Positions 23,039 through 34,083 of a stretch of 55,343 nt of DNA are shown one piece after another. The notes below the pieces were generated by a model, which worked only from the letters and a program-made list of their open reading frames with translations, ran no database searches and was not told the origin of the DNA. Origin of the DNA: Deltaproteobacteria bacterium (lineage in GTDB: Bacteria; UBA10199; JACPAL01); NCBI GenBank assembly GCA_016180855.1, contig JACPAL010000006.1, forward strand, positions 1 through 55,343. Reading direction: 5' to 3'. Both the position numbers and the translations under genes were made by a program. Numbering within the stretch: the stretch's first letter is position 1; each line of letters begins with the position of its first letter.

Positions 23039-24453
23039 ACTGTCACAATTTTGAGATTCAAAGTGATATTCCGATGCCCCCGAAGATGTTCCCGGTAGAG
23101 GAAGATCAGCCGGTCCCCTTTTTGGACCGTTCCCTTTTTCTTCAAGATCGAAAGTCCCGCGACAATCCGGCGATCGGCCTTCCCGTGGGTCATATTGATT
23201 GGAAAAACCCCCCAGTAAAGATTCAGCTGACGATAGGCGGTTGGGGTCGCGGCCAGCGAGAAGATCGGCTGTTTGGGATGCATCTTCGAGATCACTTTAG
23301 TGAGGGTCCCCTGCCGTGTTGAAAGCACAATCGCCCGCGCACCGATATCATCGGCAGTCTGCATCGCATTGAACATAAAGGCCTCTTCAAGTGTCGTGAC
23401 GCCAAAATCGGCGGGAGTCTTGCGAAAGGTCTTTTGGATCATATGTTGTTCAACCTCGAGAATGATCTTCTGCATCATCGCACAGGCCTCAACCGGATAT
23501 TTCCCACTGGAAGTTTCACCGGTTAGCAGGGCGGCATCAACCCCGGCGTAGATAGCGCTGGCGACATCGCTCGCCTCGGCACGAGTCGGCACCGGACTTG
23601 AGCGCATCGAATCAAGCATCTGAGTCGCAACAATGACCGGCTTTTTTCTGACACGACACGATTCAATCAGCTGTTTCTGAACCACCGGAACACGTTCGGA
23701 GGGAAGCTCGATCCCCAAGTCGCCACGCGCAATCAGGATCCCATCGCTCTCTTCAATAATCCCCTCCATCTGCTCAACGGCCTCCGGTTTTTCGATCTTG
23801 GCAATGACCAGCGGCAGTGACCGAGTCTTGCTTTGCGCAATAACCTTCTTCAAATCACGGATGTCCTGAGGCTTCCGAACAAACGAAAGGGCGATAAAAT
23901 CAACTTTATGGCGTAAACCCCACGCCAAATCGATCCGGTCTTTTTTTCTTAAGATGGGGAGTTTTCCCCGGTAGTGCGGAATATTAATCCCCTTGCGCGA
24001 CTCCAAAACACCACCATAAACGACCCGGACCCAAACGCTCTGCCCCTCTTTGCGAATCACCTCGGTTTGGATCAATCCATCATCCATATAGATTTTTTGC
24101 CCCACGACAACCGCCTTCGGGAGCCCTTGAAATGGGATCGGGATGATATTCTGCTTTTCATCGGGCCCCTTGTCATAAGCCAACTGCCATGTCTCCTTGG
24201 CGTTCAGGATATAGGGATTCGGGAGGTCACCGACACGAAGCTTGGGTCCCTGCAGGTCGAGCATGATCCCGATCGATTGCTTTAATCTCTTTTCGATCTT
24301 ACGAATTCTCTTGAGGTGTCGAAGGCGGCTCTGGAGGTCACCATGCGAACAATTGATCCGGGCGACCGACATCCCGCTTCTCACCAGCTCGGCAATTTTT
24401 TTATCGGAATCAACGCTCGGCCCGACGGTACAAATAATTTTTGTCCGATTCAT
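23032..24453 (-). CDS. pyk: pyruvate kinase
   Basis: 473 aa, normal length. It starts MNRTKIICTVGPS, with the substrate-binding ARINCSHG, metal-site IMLDLQGPKLR, active-site lysine region LVIAKIEKPEA, the IARGDLGIELP motif and VIVATQMLDSM. It converts phosphoenolpyruvate and ADP to pyruvate and ATP, the last step of glycolysis. The ATG is preceded by AGGGAG. The C-terminus is atypical: instead of the usual TNTIKV-type ending it finishes YREHLRGHRNITLNLKIVTVE, so the C-terminal regulatory domain may bind a different effector or none. Confidence 0.96.
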   Translation of the reverse strand: MNRTKIICTVGPSVDSDKKIAELVRSGMSVARINCSHGDLQSRLRHLKRIRKIEKRLKQSIGIMLDLQGPKLRVGDLPNPYILNAKETWQLAYDKGPDEKQNIIPIPFQGLPKAVVVGQKIYMDDGLIQTEVIRKEGQSVWVRVVYGGVLESRKGINIPHYRGKLPILRKKDRIDLAWGLRHKVDFIALSFVRKPQDIRDLKKVIAQSKTRSLPLVIAKIEKPEAVEQMEGIIEESDGILIARGDLGIELPSERVPVVQKQLIESCRVRKKPVIVATQMLDSMRSSPVPTRAEASDVASAIYAGVDAALLTGETSSGKYPVEACAMMQKIILEVEQHMIQKTFRKTPADFGVTTLEEAFMFNAMQTADDIGARAIVLSTRQGTLTKVISKMHPKQPIFSLAATPTAYRQLNLYWGVFPINMTHGKADRRIVAGLSILKKKGTVQKGDRLIFLYREHLRGHRNITLNLKIVTVE

Positions 24454-24500
24454 GAGATCTCCCTATAGTCAGTTTTGCCATTATTCTCAAAGGGGAAAGT

Positions 24501-25319
24501 CTAGGCACCTCTACTGTTAGCCGAGAGCGCCTCTCCAAAATAGCCGGCCGCGACAACCGTGAGACCCGGAGTTAAATAAGAGGTCAGCGAAACAAGGGCG
24601 GTGAGAGAAGCCAAAAGGAGTTCTTTGCCTGTCCCCAGTCTTGCCAGATGGAGTAAGGCAAAAGAACTGGCCCGGATCTCTTCGTACAAGATAGGGCTAT
24701 AAACAAGCGTGAGGAGGGATCCGAGTAACCAGGGAGAGGAGGCATCAGTGGCCGCATCGATTCGACAGTAGTAGACGTTGGCTAACGAAAAAACACCCAT
24801 GGCCCCCATCAACCTTATTTTCCCTTGGCGGTGAAAGAAATTTCGGACATCGTCTGAAATCTTGAAATATCCCCTGGGGAGACAATGGCCTAACTCATGA
24901 AGCTGTGAAAAGGCATGCGGGCTGCCATGGGGAATGATGACAATATGGCCGGTCTTCAGACGAATGATCTGTTCTGCCCCTCCTCCATAGAGGATTCTCA
25001 CGGAGTCACCCAGATGATATCGGGCAAGAAAATGTTTCTGATGCTCAATAAATCTCCTGCCATCGGAGGATGCCATAAATTCATTAAACCTTCTGTCCGT
25101 CGGGACAAAGGGATCTTTGATGAATTCAAGCGTCCCTCCTCCCCGGCGCAAATGAAATATCTCTCCTTGGGTAGAGATGTACCGATCCGGCTCTTCGGCC
25201 AAAACCGTTTCAAAGCGGTTTGAAATCCCATTCACCACTTTTTTCAGTCCGCTCGCTAACCCCAATGACCCAAGAACGGCAAACCCGGACAGAAGACCCT
25301 CGATTGCAAAAAAATCCAT
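24501..25319 (-). CDS. membrane protein with HExxH metalloprotease motif
   Basis: 272 aa, family not firmly recognised. A hydrophobic N-terminal segment (about 5-24) is followed by a polar domain of about 115 residues, then LHELGH at 140-145, giving the zinc motif H141-E142-x2-H145. Three hydrophobic segments follow. Glu214 in YEEIRASSFALL is well placed as third zinc ligand, an arrangement like that of YugP/M48-type membrane peptidases (E-x-A/S helix). The ATG has AAAGGAG upstream. Likely a membrane-embedded zinc peptidase; substrate unknown. Confidence 0.6.
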   Translation of the reverse strand: MDFFAIEGLLSGFAVLGSLGLASGLKKVVNGISNRFETVLAEEPDRYISTQGEIFHLRRGGGTLEFIKDPFVPTDRRFNEFMASSDGRRFIEHQKHFLARYHLGDSVRILYGGGAEQIIRLKTGHIVIIPHGSPHAFSQLHELGHCLPRGYFKISDDVRNFFHRQGKIRLMGAMGVFSLANVYYCRIDAATDASSPWLLGSLLTLVYSPILYEEIRASSFALLHLARLGTGKELLLASLTALVSLTSYLTPGLTVVAAGYFGEALSANSRGA

Positions 25320-25474
25320 CTTGGCTCCTTTATCGATCAGAGAGGGGATGAGTTGTCCACTTTGTTTGTGTACATATATATATATTATTATAATAAAATT
25401 TATAAAAATATATTAAATACAAATACTTATTTTAATCATTGTGTTCAAATGAATACATAAAATACATTTAATCG

Positions 25475-25503
25475 TTGAAGTCATTTTGATATATTCTTAT
25501 AAT
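25475..25503 (+). promoter_or_regulatory. sigma-70-like promoter for the lipoprotein/TIGR02147 operon
   Basis: TTGAAG at 25475-25480, a 17-bp spacer, and a perfect TATAAT at 25498-25503, 22 bp before the start codon at 25526. The upstream 25365-25470 is extremely AT-rich, consistent with an UP-element or a bent region. No gene is seen in 25320-25525. Confidence 0.7.
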
Positions 25504-25525
25504 CGGCTTCACATAAGGGGGACCC

Positions 25526-27106
25526 ATGAGACTCACTATCAGAAATAAAATAGCACTCCTTCTAATAATCCTTTTTCCGATGATCGCCTGTCTCAGCTCC
25601 GGACCAGGAGGGGGCAATGACAGCTCTACCAGTTCGGGAAGCTCAGGCAGTTCAGGAAGCACCACACGCGGTACAACAGGTGGCACTGAGACTGGTTCGA
25701 GTGAAGGATCCAATGACGACAATGATGACTCTGACGTGGACTCCTCCGGAGGGGGAACGACCGGTGGTTCCGGCAATACCATCACGGTATCAGGCCAGTT
25801 TTCCAAACTCTCGGTACTAAACCTGGATACTCCGGAATTACTCGTGGATAAAGAGGTTGCCACCTCAGGCACCATTACCGATGTGATGGCTGTCAATCCA
25901 GCCACAGGGGGGACCGGTTGTCGAACCAATTCGGTCGAATCGTCAGGGCATTTTGAGATTAGTCTGACGAAGGGCAAGCCATGGTTCTTTTACTTCTTCA
26001 ACAGGAATGCACGGGGCCGGAGCATGTTTCTAGGGCGCTTCTATTCCAGAACGTTAGATACCCTTGTACCAACAAGTACATCAAACGATCTTGACCTGGA
26101 GAACATCGGTATCGATCCAACGAACGGGACCGCCACCTCCAGCAAGGACCACTCGGACCTTTTATCCGGTTTAGGGCTGGACGCAGATCGGGCCGAGCAG
26201 TTCGGGGAACAGGATGATCTAACACGTCGTTATAGCAACCCCGATATCGATGGGGATGGGGAGATCGATTGTGGGAATTCCAATAAAAACTTCATGCTCG
26301 ATTTTCATATCCGCTACGATATGAAAAAAAACAACCAGACGGTTTCGGTCACTGATCTCGTTGATCAATTCCTGGATAGTTCTGTCACAACAGCAACCTA
26401 TACCGGCACGGGGGTCTATGTTGCCTACCCCTCCATTTTTTCAAGTCTCGACACCGGTTCGGCAACCTTTGTCGGTTCCGATGTAACAACCTCCGAGGGA
26501 GGAAGTATTCCGGCCAACACACCCACCAGCGCAGTGACAACAAACAACTTTGGCAACCACAAAGGATTTGGTCCTAATCTGACCAGTTCCTCCGAACTTC
26601 CTGACGGGGAGATTCAATACAAAATCGGTGGTGAAACACTGACCTTTACAGATGTCCAAACCCCTTCCTTAACAGAGATTACGGCGCCAACAGGCCGTAT
26701 CTTTCCCTTTTTAAAACTGATTAAAAAGTCTGCTTCCTGCACGGAAAGCTGCACCCTTTCCGGCATCGGTTACCAATGGATGAAAAAACAATCGAACGGC
26801 TGGGTCGAGGCGACACAAACAGACCTTGATTTTCTTGTCGCAAGTGGGGGTGGCTATTTTGGATTCCGGGTTGGCTCTGAAGATAATGCAAACAAGACGG
26901 TTAGTTTTACAATTCCTGCCACAAGCCTTTCAGGAACCATCGACTGGAGCTCCACGAATGCTAGTCTTTCGGGCGTTACCGCCTCTGAGCTCCTGGACAT
27001 AACGGTAAATCAGATCTGCCACGTTGGCTTAAGCCACGATGACAAATTGGGGATGAGGTATTTTCAGGGCATTCAGAACGCCGAGGGGGGTTGCTCAGTA
27101 CAATGA
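25526..27106 (+). CDS. secreted lipoprotein with Ser/Gly/Thr-rich linker
   Basis: 526 aa with a lipoprotein signal (MRLTIRNKIALLLIILFPMI then AC at residues 21-22) and AAGGGGG before the start. Residues about 23-75 are low-complexity Ser/Gly/Thr/Asp, a surface spacer. The remainder has no recognised domain; it contains an Asp-rich DIDGDGEIDCG calcium-binding-like loop (about 247-257), paired cysteines and many Thr/Ser. It is followed in an ATGA overlap by a TIGR02147-type protein. Such lipoprotein plus TIGR02147 pairs suggest co-regulated surface proteins. Function unknown. Confidence 0.75.
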   Translation: MRLTIRNKIALLLIILFPMIACLSSGPGGGNDSSTSSGSSGSSGSTTRGTTGGTETGSSEGSNDDNDDSDVDSSGGGTTGGSGNTITVSGQFSKLSVLNLDTPELLVDKEVATSGTITDVMAVNPATGGTGCRTNSVESSGHFEISLTKGKPWFFYFFNRNARGRSMFLGRFYSRTLDTLVPTSTSNDLDLENIGIDPTNGTATSSKDHSDLLSGLGLDADRAEQFGEQDDLTRRYSNPDIDGDGEIDCGNSNKNFMLDFHIRYDMKKNNQTVSVTDLVDQFLDSSVTTATYTGTGVYVAYPSIFSSLDTGSATFVGSDVTTSEGGSIPANTPTSAVTTNNFGNHKGFGPNLTSSSELPDGEIQYKIGGETLTFTDVQTPSLTEITAPTGRIFPFLKLIKKSASCTESCTLSGIGYQWMKKQSNGWVEATQTDLDFLVASGGGYFGFRVGSEDNANKTVSFTIPATSLSGTIDWSSTNASLSGVTASELLDITVNQICHVGLSHDDKLGMRYFQGIQNAEGGCSVQ

Positions 27107-27942
27107 GACAGGAATCAAAAATCAATCTGTTCCAGTATCGGGATTACCGTCAGTATCTTAGGGATTGGTATCAGGAATCAAAAAAGAGGAGGGGATTTTC
27201 GTTTCGAGCGTTTGCGAAACAGGCCGGATTTAAATCAAGCAACTTTATGATGCTGGTTATCCAGGCGAAGAGAAATTTGACGGAAGAATCCCTCAAAAAA
27301 TTCATGGCGGGACTTAAGCTCAACAAACAGGAGCAGGAATTCTTCAGAAATCTTGTTTTTTTCAACCAGTCGGAGACTCATGAGGATAAAAACTACTACT
27401 ACGGGTTGCTCCTTCAATCGAGAAAATTAAATGAGCTCAAACCGATCGAGAAACAACACTATGACTATTACTCCGCCTGGTACCATCCGGTTGTGCGTGA
27501 ATTGGTTATCTCAAAAGATTTTGATGGTACACCGGAATGGATTGCAAAGCGGATTTTTCCCAAAATTACTCCCCATCAGGCCGCTAAATCGATAGAGCTT
27601 TTGCATCAGTTGGGCATGATTGAAAAAACAGGGTCTCAGGGCTGGAAACAGACGAGCCCTATGATATCGACAGGACCTGAACTGACCTCTTTAGTCGTTC
27701 ACAACTATCACAAATCATTGCTGGATCTTTCGAAGGAGGTCATGGACCTACTTTCGCTTCATCACCGGGATACCAGCGCGATGACACTCGGTGTTTCTAA
27801 GGGACAATTGCCTGAACTCAAAGAGAAGATCCGCGGTTTTCGTCGGGAGATCCTCAAGATGGTTTCCCAATGTGAGGTCCCGGAAGAGGTGGTTCAGCTC
27901 AACATCCAGTTTTATCCCGTTACGGCAGTGGCTGACTCATAA
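27103..27942 (+). CDS. TIGR02147/DUF4423 family protein (putative regulator)
   Basis: 279 aa. NLFQYRDYRQYLRDWYQESK at the start and GFSFRAFAKQAGFKSSNFM are diagnostic of the TIGR02147 family, known as large paralogous sets in Fibrobacter, Bdellovibrio and related groups. The N-terminal third contains a helix-turn-helix-like region (about 25-60); the middle contains the YYSAWYHPVVRELV block and a winged-helix-like repeat. The end, EEVVQLNIQFYPV, is also conserved. The start ATG overlaps the lipoprotein stop (ATGA), so the two are co-translated; by inference it regulates the lipoprotein gene or its relatives. Confidence 0.85.
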   Translation: MRQESKINLFQYRDYRQYLRDWYQESKKRRGFSFRAFAKQAGFKSSNFMMLVIQAKRNLTEESLKKFMAGLKLNKQEQEFFRNLVFFNQSETHEDKNYYYGLLLQSRKLNELKPIEKQHYDYYSAWYHPVVRELVISKDFDGTPEWIAKRIFPKITPHQAAKSIELLHQLGMIEKTGSQGWKQTSPMISTGPELTSLVVHNYHKSLLDLSKEVMDLLSLHHRDTSAMTLGVSKGQLPELKEKIRGFRREILKMVSQCEVPEEVVQLNIQFYPVTAVADS

Positions 27943-27953
27943 ACCCGATGCTT

Positions 27954-27968
27954 GCGGCAGAAAGCCGC
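27954..27968. terminator. short hairpin between convergent genes
   Basis: GCGGC-AGAAA-GCCGC lies in the 25-bp gap between the TIGR02147 gene and the end of rodA. It could serve as a bidirectional terminator, though no long T-tract follows. Confidence 0.3.
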
Positions 27969-29074
27969 TAAAACATAAACCGTCGCATCGAAATATTCAT
28001 CAGAAAGCTGATCCCAATGAGAATCGTTACAACGGACGAGCCTCCGTAGGAAAGAATCGGCAGTGTGACCCCGGTAAGAGGTATCAGTCCCAGCACGCCT
28101 CCCAGATTGATCACAACCTGCCAAAAGAGGATTGCCGAGATTCCTAGTCCTAAAAATATCCCAAACCTCTCTCTCGCCTTGGAGGCGATCTGCAGACCGA
28201 ATGAGATCAGCGTGGCGTAGAGAAAGAGCGTGAAAAACGATCCCACCCATCCCCACTCCTCGGCCAGCACCGGAAAGATAAAATCGGTATGCCGCTCCGG
28301 AAGGTAGAGAAGTTTGCTATGCATCCCCTGCAGGTAGCCCTTGCCAAAAACGCGCCCCGATCCGACCGTAATCTTTGATTGGAGGAGATGATACCCTTCT
28401 CCCCTGGTGTCTTCACTCGGGTGCAAAAATGCCTCAATCCTGGATTTCTGATGCGGCGAAAGAACAAATTTATACGAAACAATCCCGCTGATCAAAAGCA
28501 AAACAGAGAGAATTAACACAACCTTCCTCTGAATGCCCGCAAAGGCGAAGAGGGAGGCCGACAGGAATATAAAGAAAAGGGCCGATCCCATATCCTTCCC
28601 CAAAACGATAAGAACGATCGGGAGAAGGGCCATGATCCCCGGACGAACCAGTTCAATTAATTGATAGGAAGATCGTCCCGGGGGATTGTCTGAAAAAAAA
28701 CGGGCAAAGGCAATGACAAGGGAGATCTTCGCAAGTTCCGCTGGTTGCAGGTTGAGTCCGCCAATCACGAGCCAGTTTCGATTTCCGCCAACTGTTTTTC
28801 CGAAAAAAACGACCAGGAGCAAAAGGACCAACGTGACAAAATAAACGGGATAGGAAAAACGGATCCAGAGACGATAATCGATAAAAAGAAGGAGGGCCCC
28901 AAGAAGCAGTCCAAGGCCGATCCAGAGCCCCTGAGACCAGACGAATGATGAAATCCCTCCCTTCGTCAAATTATAGGTGGCACTATGGAGATTGACGAGG
29001 GAAATAGCGCAAAGGCCAATAAGCGTCCAAAAAAGCGGCCAGTGAAACCGTGACTGAAATTTCTTGTCGATCAT
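27968..29074 (-). CDS. rodA: rod shape-determining glycosyltransferase RodA
   Basis: 368 aa, polytopic SEDS protein. VGGNRNWLVIGGLNLQPAEL is the conserved SEDS motif, with GKDMGSALFF carrying the essential Asp region, and the C-terminal GLIPLTGVTLPILSYGGSS. RodA polymerises lipid II into glycan strands during elongation with PBP2. Last gene of the mreBCD-mrdA-rodA operon; its ATG overlaps the mrdA stop (ATGA). Confidence 0.95.
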   Translation of the reverse strand: MIDKKFQSRFHWPLFWTLIGLCAISLVNLHSATYNLTKGGISSFVWSQGLWIGLGLLLGALLLFIDYRLWIRFSYPVYFVTLVLLLLVVFFGKTVGGNRNWLVIGGLNLQPAELAKISLVIAFARFFSDNPPGRSSYQLIELVRPGIMALLPIVLIVLGKDMGSALFFIFLSASLFAFAGIQRKVVLILSVLLLISGIVSYKFVLSPHQKSRIEAFLHPSEDTRGEGYHLLQSKITVGSGRVFGKGYLQGMHSKLLYLPERHTDFIFPVLAEEWGWVGSFFTLFLYATLISFGLQIASKARERFGIFLGLGISAILFWQVVINLGGVLGLIPLTGVTLPILSYGGSSVVTILIGISFLMNISMRRFMF

Positions 29075-30960
29075 TCCCTAACGGCTCCTTCCGAAGCACT
29101 CTGCATGAATTTCTCTACAACCACTTTGGCAATCGGCGCTGCGGCCTGGGCACCAAACCCGCCATGTTCCACGAGAACCGCCACGGCAATCTGTGGATTT
29201 GAAACCGGCGCAAAGGCAACGAACCAGGCATGATCCTCAAATCTGCCTGTCCCCCCTACCCTTTTTTTCGCCTCTTCACTGATCACCTGTGCCGTTCCGG
29301 TCTTGCCGCCCATCGCCACAAGAGAGGAGCGGCTCCCATAAGCGGTCCCCTGCGGAGTGGCTACAACATCCGCCAGGGCCGCCCGAACAAGCGAAAGGTT
29401 CTCCTCCGACACGGGGATTCTGACCGATACATCTTGTTCTCCTTCAAAAAAAGGAGCCTGAATCTCCCCCTCATCCCTCTGAACCGACTGGGCTAAATGG
29501 GGTCTCAACGATCTTCCACCATTTGCCACGATTGCCATCATCCGGGCGCTCTGGAGGGGCGTCACCAAAACAGATCCCTGTCCCACCGCAATCGAAAGAT
29601 TTTCACCAGCATACCAAGGCTCTCCAAACGCCTTCTTCTTCCACTCTTCTGTCGGGATGAGGCCCTCTTTCTCACTCCACAGATCAATTCCGGTCTTTTC
29701 GCCCAACCCAAGGTAATGGGCATACTTCGCCAGACGGTCAGCACCCAGCCTTAACCCCAATTCATAAAAGAAGGTGTCGCAGGACTGAACCAATGCCTCA
29801 TGAAGAGAAACCGATCCATGTCCCCCTTCCCGCCAGCAACGGAAAAAACGGCCTCCAAACCTCATCCCTCCCCCACAATACAATTTCTCATCGGGACGAA
29901 TGACCTTTTCTTCCAAAGCAGCGATGGCGGTCACAATTTTGTAGGTCGAACCAGGCGGATAAGGTTGCAGGGCCCGATGAAGGAAAATTTTGGCCGGGTC
30001 TGCCACGAGCAATTTCCAGCGATCTGAAGAAATCGTCGTGGTGAGTTCGGCGGGGTCAAAAGAGGGGCGGCTCACCAGGGCCAACACCTCTCCATTGCGG
30101 ATATCAAGTAGAACCAGGGCACCACTCTTCTGCTGAAAGGCAAATTCCGCTGTTTCCTGAAGCTCCTTGTCAATACTAAGAACGAGGTCGGCCCCCTGAC
30201 GTGGAGGGATATCCTTGAGAAGCCCCTGCACTTCCTCACCGGAAATTTCCTGTCCGATCGCGTTAACGAGCTTCTGCCAAACCCCATCTTCCCCCTTCAA
30301 ACTCGACTCCCAAAATCCCTCCAGACCGCTGGACCCTACCAAATCTCCGAGCCAATAGCGGTTCGGGAATTCACTCTGCAGTTTCTTAAAGGTTTCCGGC
30401 GAGACCTCGCTTAAATATCCGAAGGTCAGCGCCGCCAGAAAACCGGAGGGGTGGCGACGGAGCGGACGTGGAATAATCTCAACGCCTCTTAAGTCATAGG
30501 AATCGGGAAGACCGTTGGCGGTAACTCGCATCACCTTCAGTTTCGCCGCGAGGTCATAGGGGAGATCCGTCCAGATCCGAAGGGGATAAAAAGGAGGTAG
30601 CTCCTTGACCCAACGCCAGCGAAAATCAAAGAGATCCCCGGAAATTCCTGTTAGTTTCATGAGGCTTTCTTTCAACAATTTCCTGTCCCGAACATACTGG
30701 GGGATCACGGCCAGATCAAAAGAGGGCCGGTTTTCAACAAGGACCCTCTTTTTTCGGTCCAAGATCAGACCACGCGCCGCCGGAATTCTGATCTCCTTGA
30801 CGGTATGTTCGGAAGAGAGGATCCAGAAAAAATCCCCACGAACGATCTGCAAGACAAAAAGGCGGAGAAGGATGAAGAGGAGAGCAACCCCCAAGGCAAC
30901 ATAACAAAAAACAAAACGTCTGGAGAGTTCCTTCACCCCTTCCTGCGGGAAATCAAGCAT
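29071..30960 (-). CDS. mrdA: penicillin-binding protein 2 (elongasome transpeptidase)
   Basis: 629 aa from the ATG at 30960, 4 bp beyond the mreD stop; an upstream in-frame start at 31026 would overlap mreD and is less likely. One N-terminal transmembrane helix (about 14-34), a PBP dimerisation domain, then the transpeptidase with PPGSTYKI (active-site Ser, about residue 336), SCDTFFYELG (an SxD variant of the SxN motif) and GGKTGTAQV. Crosslinks side-wall peptidoglycan with RodA. Confidence 0.95.
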   Translation of the reverse strand: MLDFPQEGVKELSRRFVFCYVALGVALLFILLRLFVLQIVRGDFFWILSSEHTVKEIRIPAARGLILDRKKRVLVENRPSFDLAVIPQYVRDRKLLKESLMKLTGISGDLFDFRWRWVKELPPFYPLRIWTDLPYDLAAKLKVMRVTANGLPDSYDLRGVEIIPRPLRRHPSGFLAALTFGYLSEVSPETFKKLQSEFPNRYWLGDLVGSSGLEGFWESSLKGEDGVWQKLVNAIGQEISGEEVQGLLKDIPPRQGADLVLSIDKELQETAEFAFQQKSGALVLLDIRNGEVLALVSRPSFDPAELTTTISSDRWKLLVADPAKIFLHRALQPYPPGSTYKIVTAIAALEEKVIRPDEKLYCGGGMRFGGRFFRCWREGGHGSVSLHEALVQSCDTFFYELGLRLGADRLAKYAHYLGLGEKTGIDLWSEKEGLIPTEEWKKKAFGEPWYAGENLSIAVGQGSVLVTPLQSARMMAIVANGGRSLRPHLAQSVQRDEGEIQAPFFEGEQDVSVRIPVSEENLSLVRAALADVVATPQGTAYGSRSSLVAMGGKTGTAQVISEEAKKRVGGTGRFEDHAWFVAFAPVSNPQIAVAVLVEHGGFGAQAAAPIAKVVVEKFMQSASEGAVRE

Positions 30961-30964
30961 GGTG

Positions 30965-31437
30965 CTAACCCTTCTCCTGCCACTTTGCTTCAAGCCGGGC
31001 CAGCAAGGGGAAAAGAACCAGTGCAATACTTGTTTGAAGCAGAGAGAACAACGTCCACAGCCCCAAGGAGGAAAAGAGATCTCCCCTCCCCAAGAGAAAG
31101 GATTCCGTTCCTTTCTGAAAAATAGAAAAAATGAAAACCAGAAAGAGCCGCATCAAGATCCCCTCAAGATAGAGTGCTTCCCGGGCTAGATGGGCAAGGA
31201 CAAAAAGAAACAGATAAGTCAGGCTCACAACACCTGGGAGAGGAGAGGCCAACGCCTCCATAGCAAGTCCCGCAACGAGCACCGCCAACCCTCCTAACCA
31301 GAAAGAGCCTGTCATTGCGAGATGGATGACCAACAGGAGAGGAAGATCCGCTTTGACCTGAGACGAGGGCCAGCACCAAAACCCCCCTTGGAGGGTCACT
31401 CCGACGAGGAAAACCGCAATAAAAAAAAGCGCTTTTT

Positions 31438-31441
<4 letters not shown>
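30965..31441 (-). CDS. mreD: rod shape-determining protein MreD
   Basis: 158 aa, almost entirely hydrophobic with five or six predicted transmembrane helices. Sequence identity to MreD is always low, so the assignment rests on size, topology and position between mreC and mrdA. The ATG overlaps the mreC stop (ATGA at 31438-31441). It anchors the Mre complex in the inner membrane. Confidence 0.88.
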
Positions 31442-33359
<1,918 letters not shown>

Positions 33360-33364
33360 CTAGC

Positions 33365-33392
33365 ATTATCAACAAATTTATTGCTTTTTCAA
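33365..33392 (-). promoter_or_regulatory. sigma-70-like promoter of the mreB operon
   Basis: On the minus strand TTGAAA (33387-33392), a 16-bp spacer and GATAAT (33365-33370), about 45 bp before the mreB start. It lies in the 112-bp divergent gap shared with the SurA-N-like gene. Confidence 0.6.
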
Positions 33393-33432
33393 CATCTTCC
33401 AAGCTATCGAAATCATCTAAAAAGGAAAGGTT

Positions 33433-34083
33433 ATGCTCGATCTGTTAAGGCGTCGTGCCAGTTCCTGGCTTATCAAGGCGATGTTGGCCGTGATTGTACT
33501 CTCCTTCGCCCTCTACTTTGGCTATACACAGATCGAATACCAGCGCCAAAGGTCAAAACAGTCCATTGCCGTGGTAGGAGATACCGTGATCCCCAGACAA
33601 ACATTTGATGTTTTTCTGGAAAACAACCTCTCCCAGCTAAGGCAGTCCTCCCGGGAAGAACTGCCGGAAAATTTTGAGACCTTCTTGAAGCAAAACCTCC
33701 TTCAGCAGCTTGTTGCACAAGAGGTCGCCCACCTCTACGCCCTCTCCTTAGGTATTCGTGTTCCCGACAAGAAGGTCGCCGAAGCAATCCAGGAAAATTC
33801 AATGTTCGTCAAAAATGGGGTCTTTGATTACGAATTTTACCACAACAACTACCGCCCCTACTTTAATAAACGGTTCGGGGAGGACTTTGAAAAGGTGGTG
33901 AAAAAGGAACTCGCCCTCAATTATTTAAGCAGACTCTCCTCCCTCTGTTACGACCCATGGGAAGGCGTCTTACGTCAGTCCAACAGGGAAGAAAAAACCC
34001 TCTCTTCCTCGCAGATTCTCTCCCAATGGATCGAGCACTTCCGTGAACAAACCAAAATACAGATTTATCCAGACACTGTTTGA
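33433..34083 (+). CDS. membrane-anchored SurA-N/PpiD-like periplasmic chaperone lacking a PPIase domain
   Basis: 216 aa. An N-terminal RRRASSWLIKAMLAVIVLSF anchor (about 7-30) closely resembles that of PpiD. It is followed by a SurA N-terminal-like chaperone region: VGDTVIPRQTFDVFLENN, then LLQQLVAQEVAHLYALSLGI and VPDKKVAEAI. The chain stops where a parvulin domain would begin, so it probably binds clients without isomerising prolines. AAAGGAAAGG precedes the ATG. It overlaps cca by 41 bp. Confidence 0.75.
   Translation: MLDLLRRRASSWLIKAMLAVIVLSFALYFGYTQIEYQRQRSKQSIAVVGDTVIPRQTFDVFLENNLSQLRQSSREELPENFETFLKQNLLQQLVAQEVAHLYALSLGIRVPDKKVAEAIQENSMFVKNGVFDYEFYHNNYRPYFNKRFGEDFEKVVKKELALNYLSRLSSLCYDPWEGVLRQSNREEKTLSSSQILSQWIEHFREQTKIQIYPDTV

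Noticed and set aside
24462-24490. TTGAGA-17-TATAGG as promoter for pyk
   Set aside because: Initiation would fall within about 2 bases of the start codon and exclude the good ribosome binding site.
25468-25977. 169-codon Pro/Val/Glu-rich frame on the minus strand
   Set aside because: Mirror image of the Ser/Gly/Asp-rich lipoprotein linker; the lipoprotein frame has a promoter, ribosome site and signal peptide.
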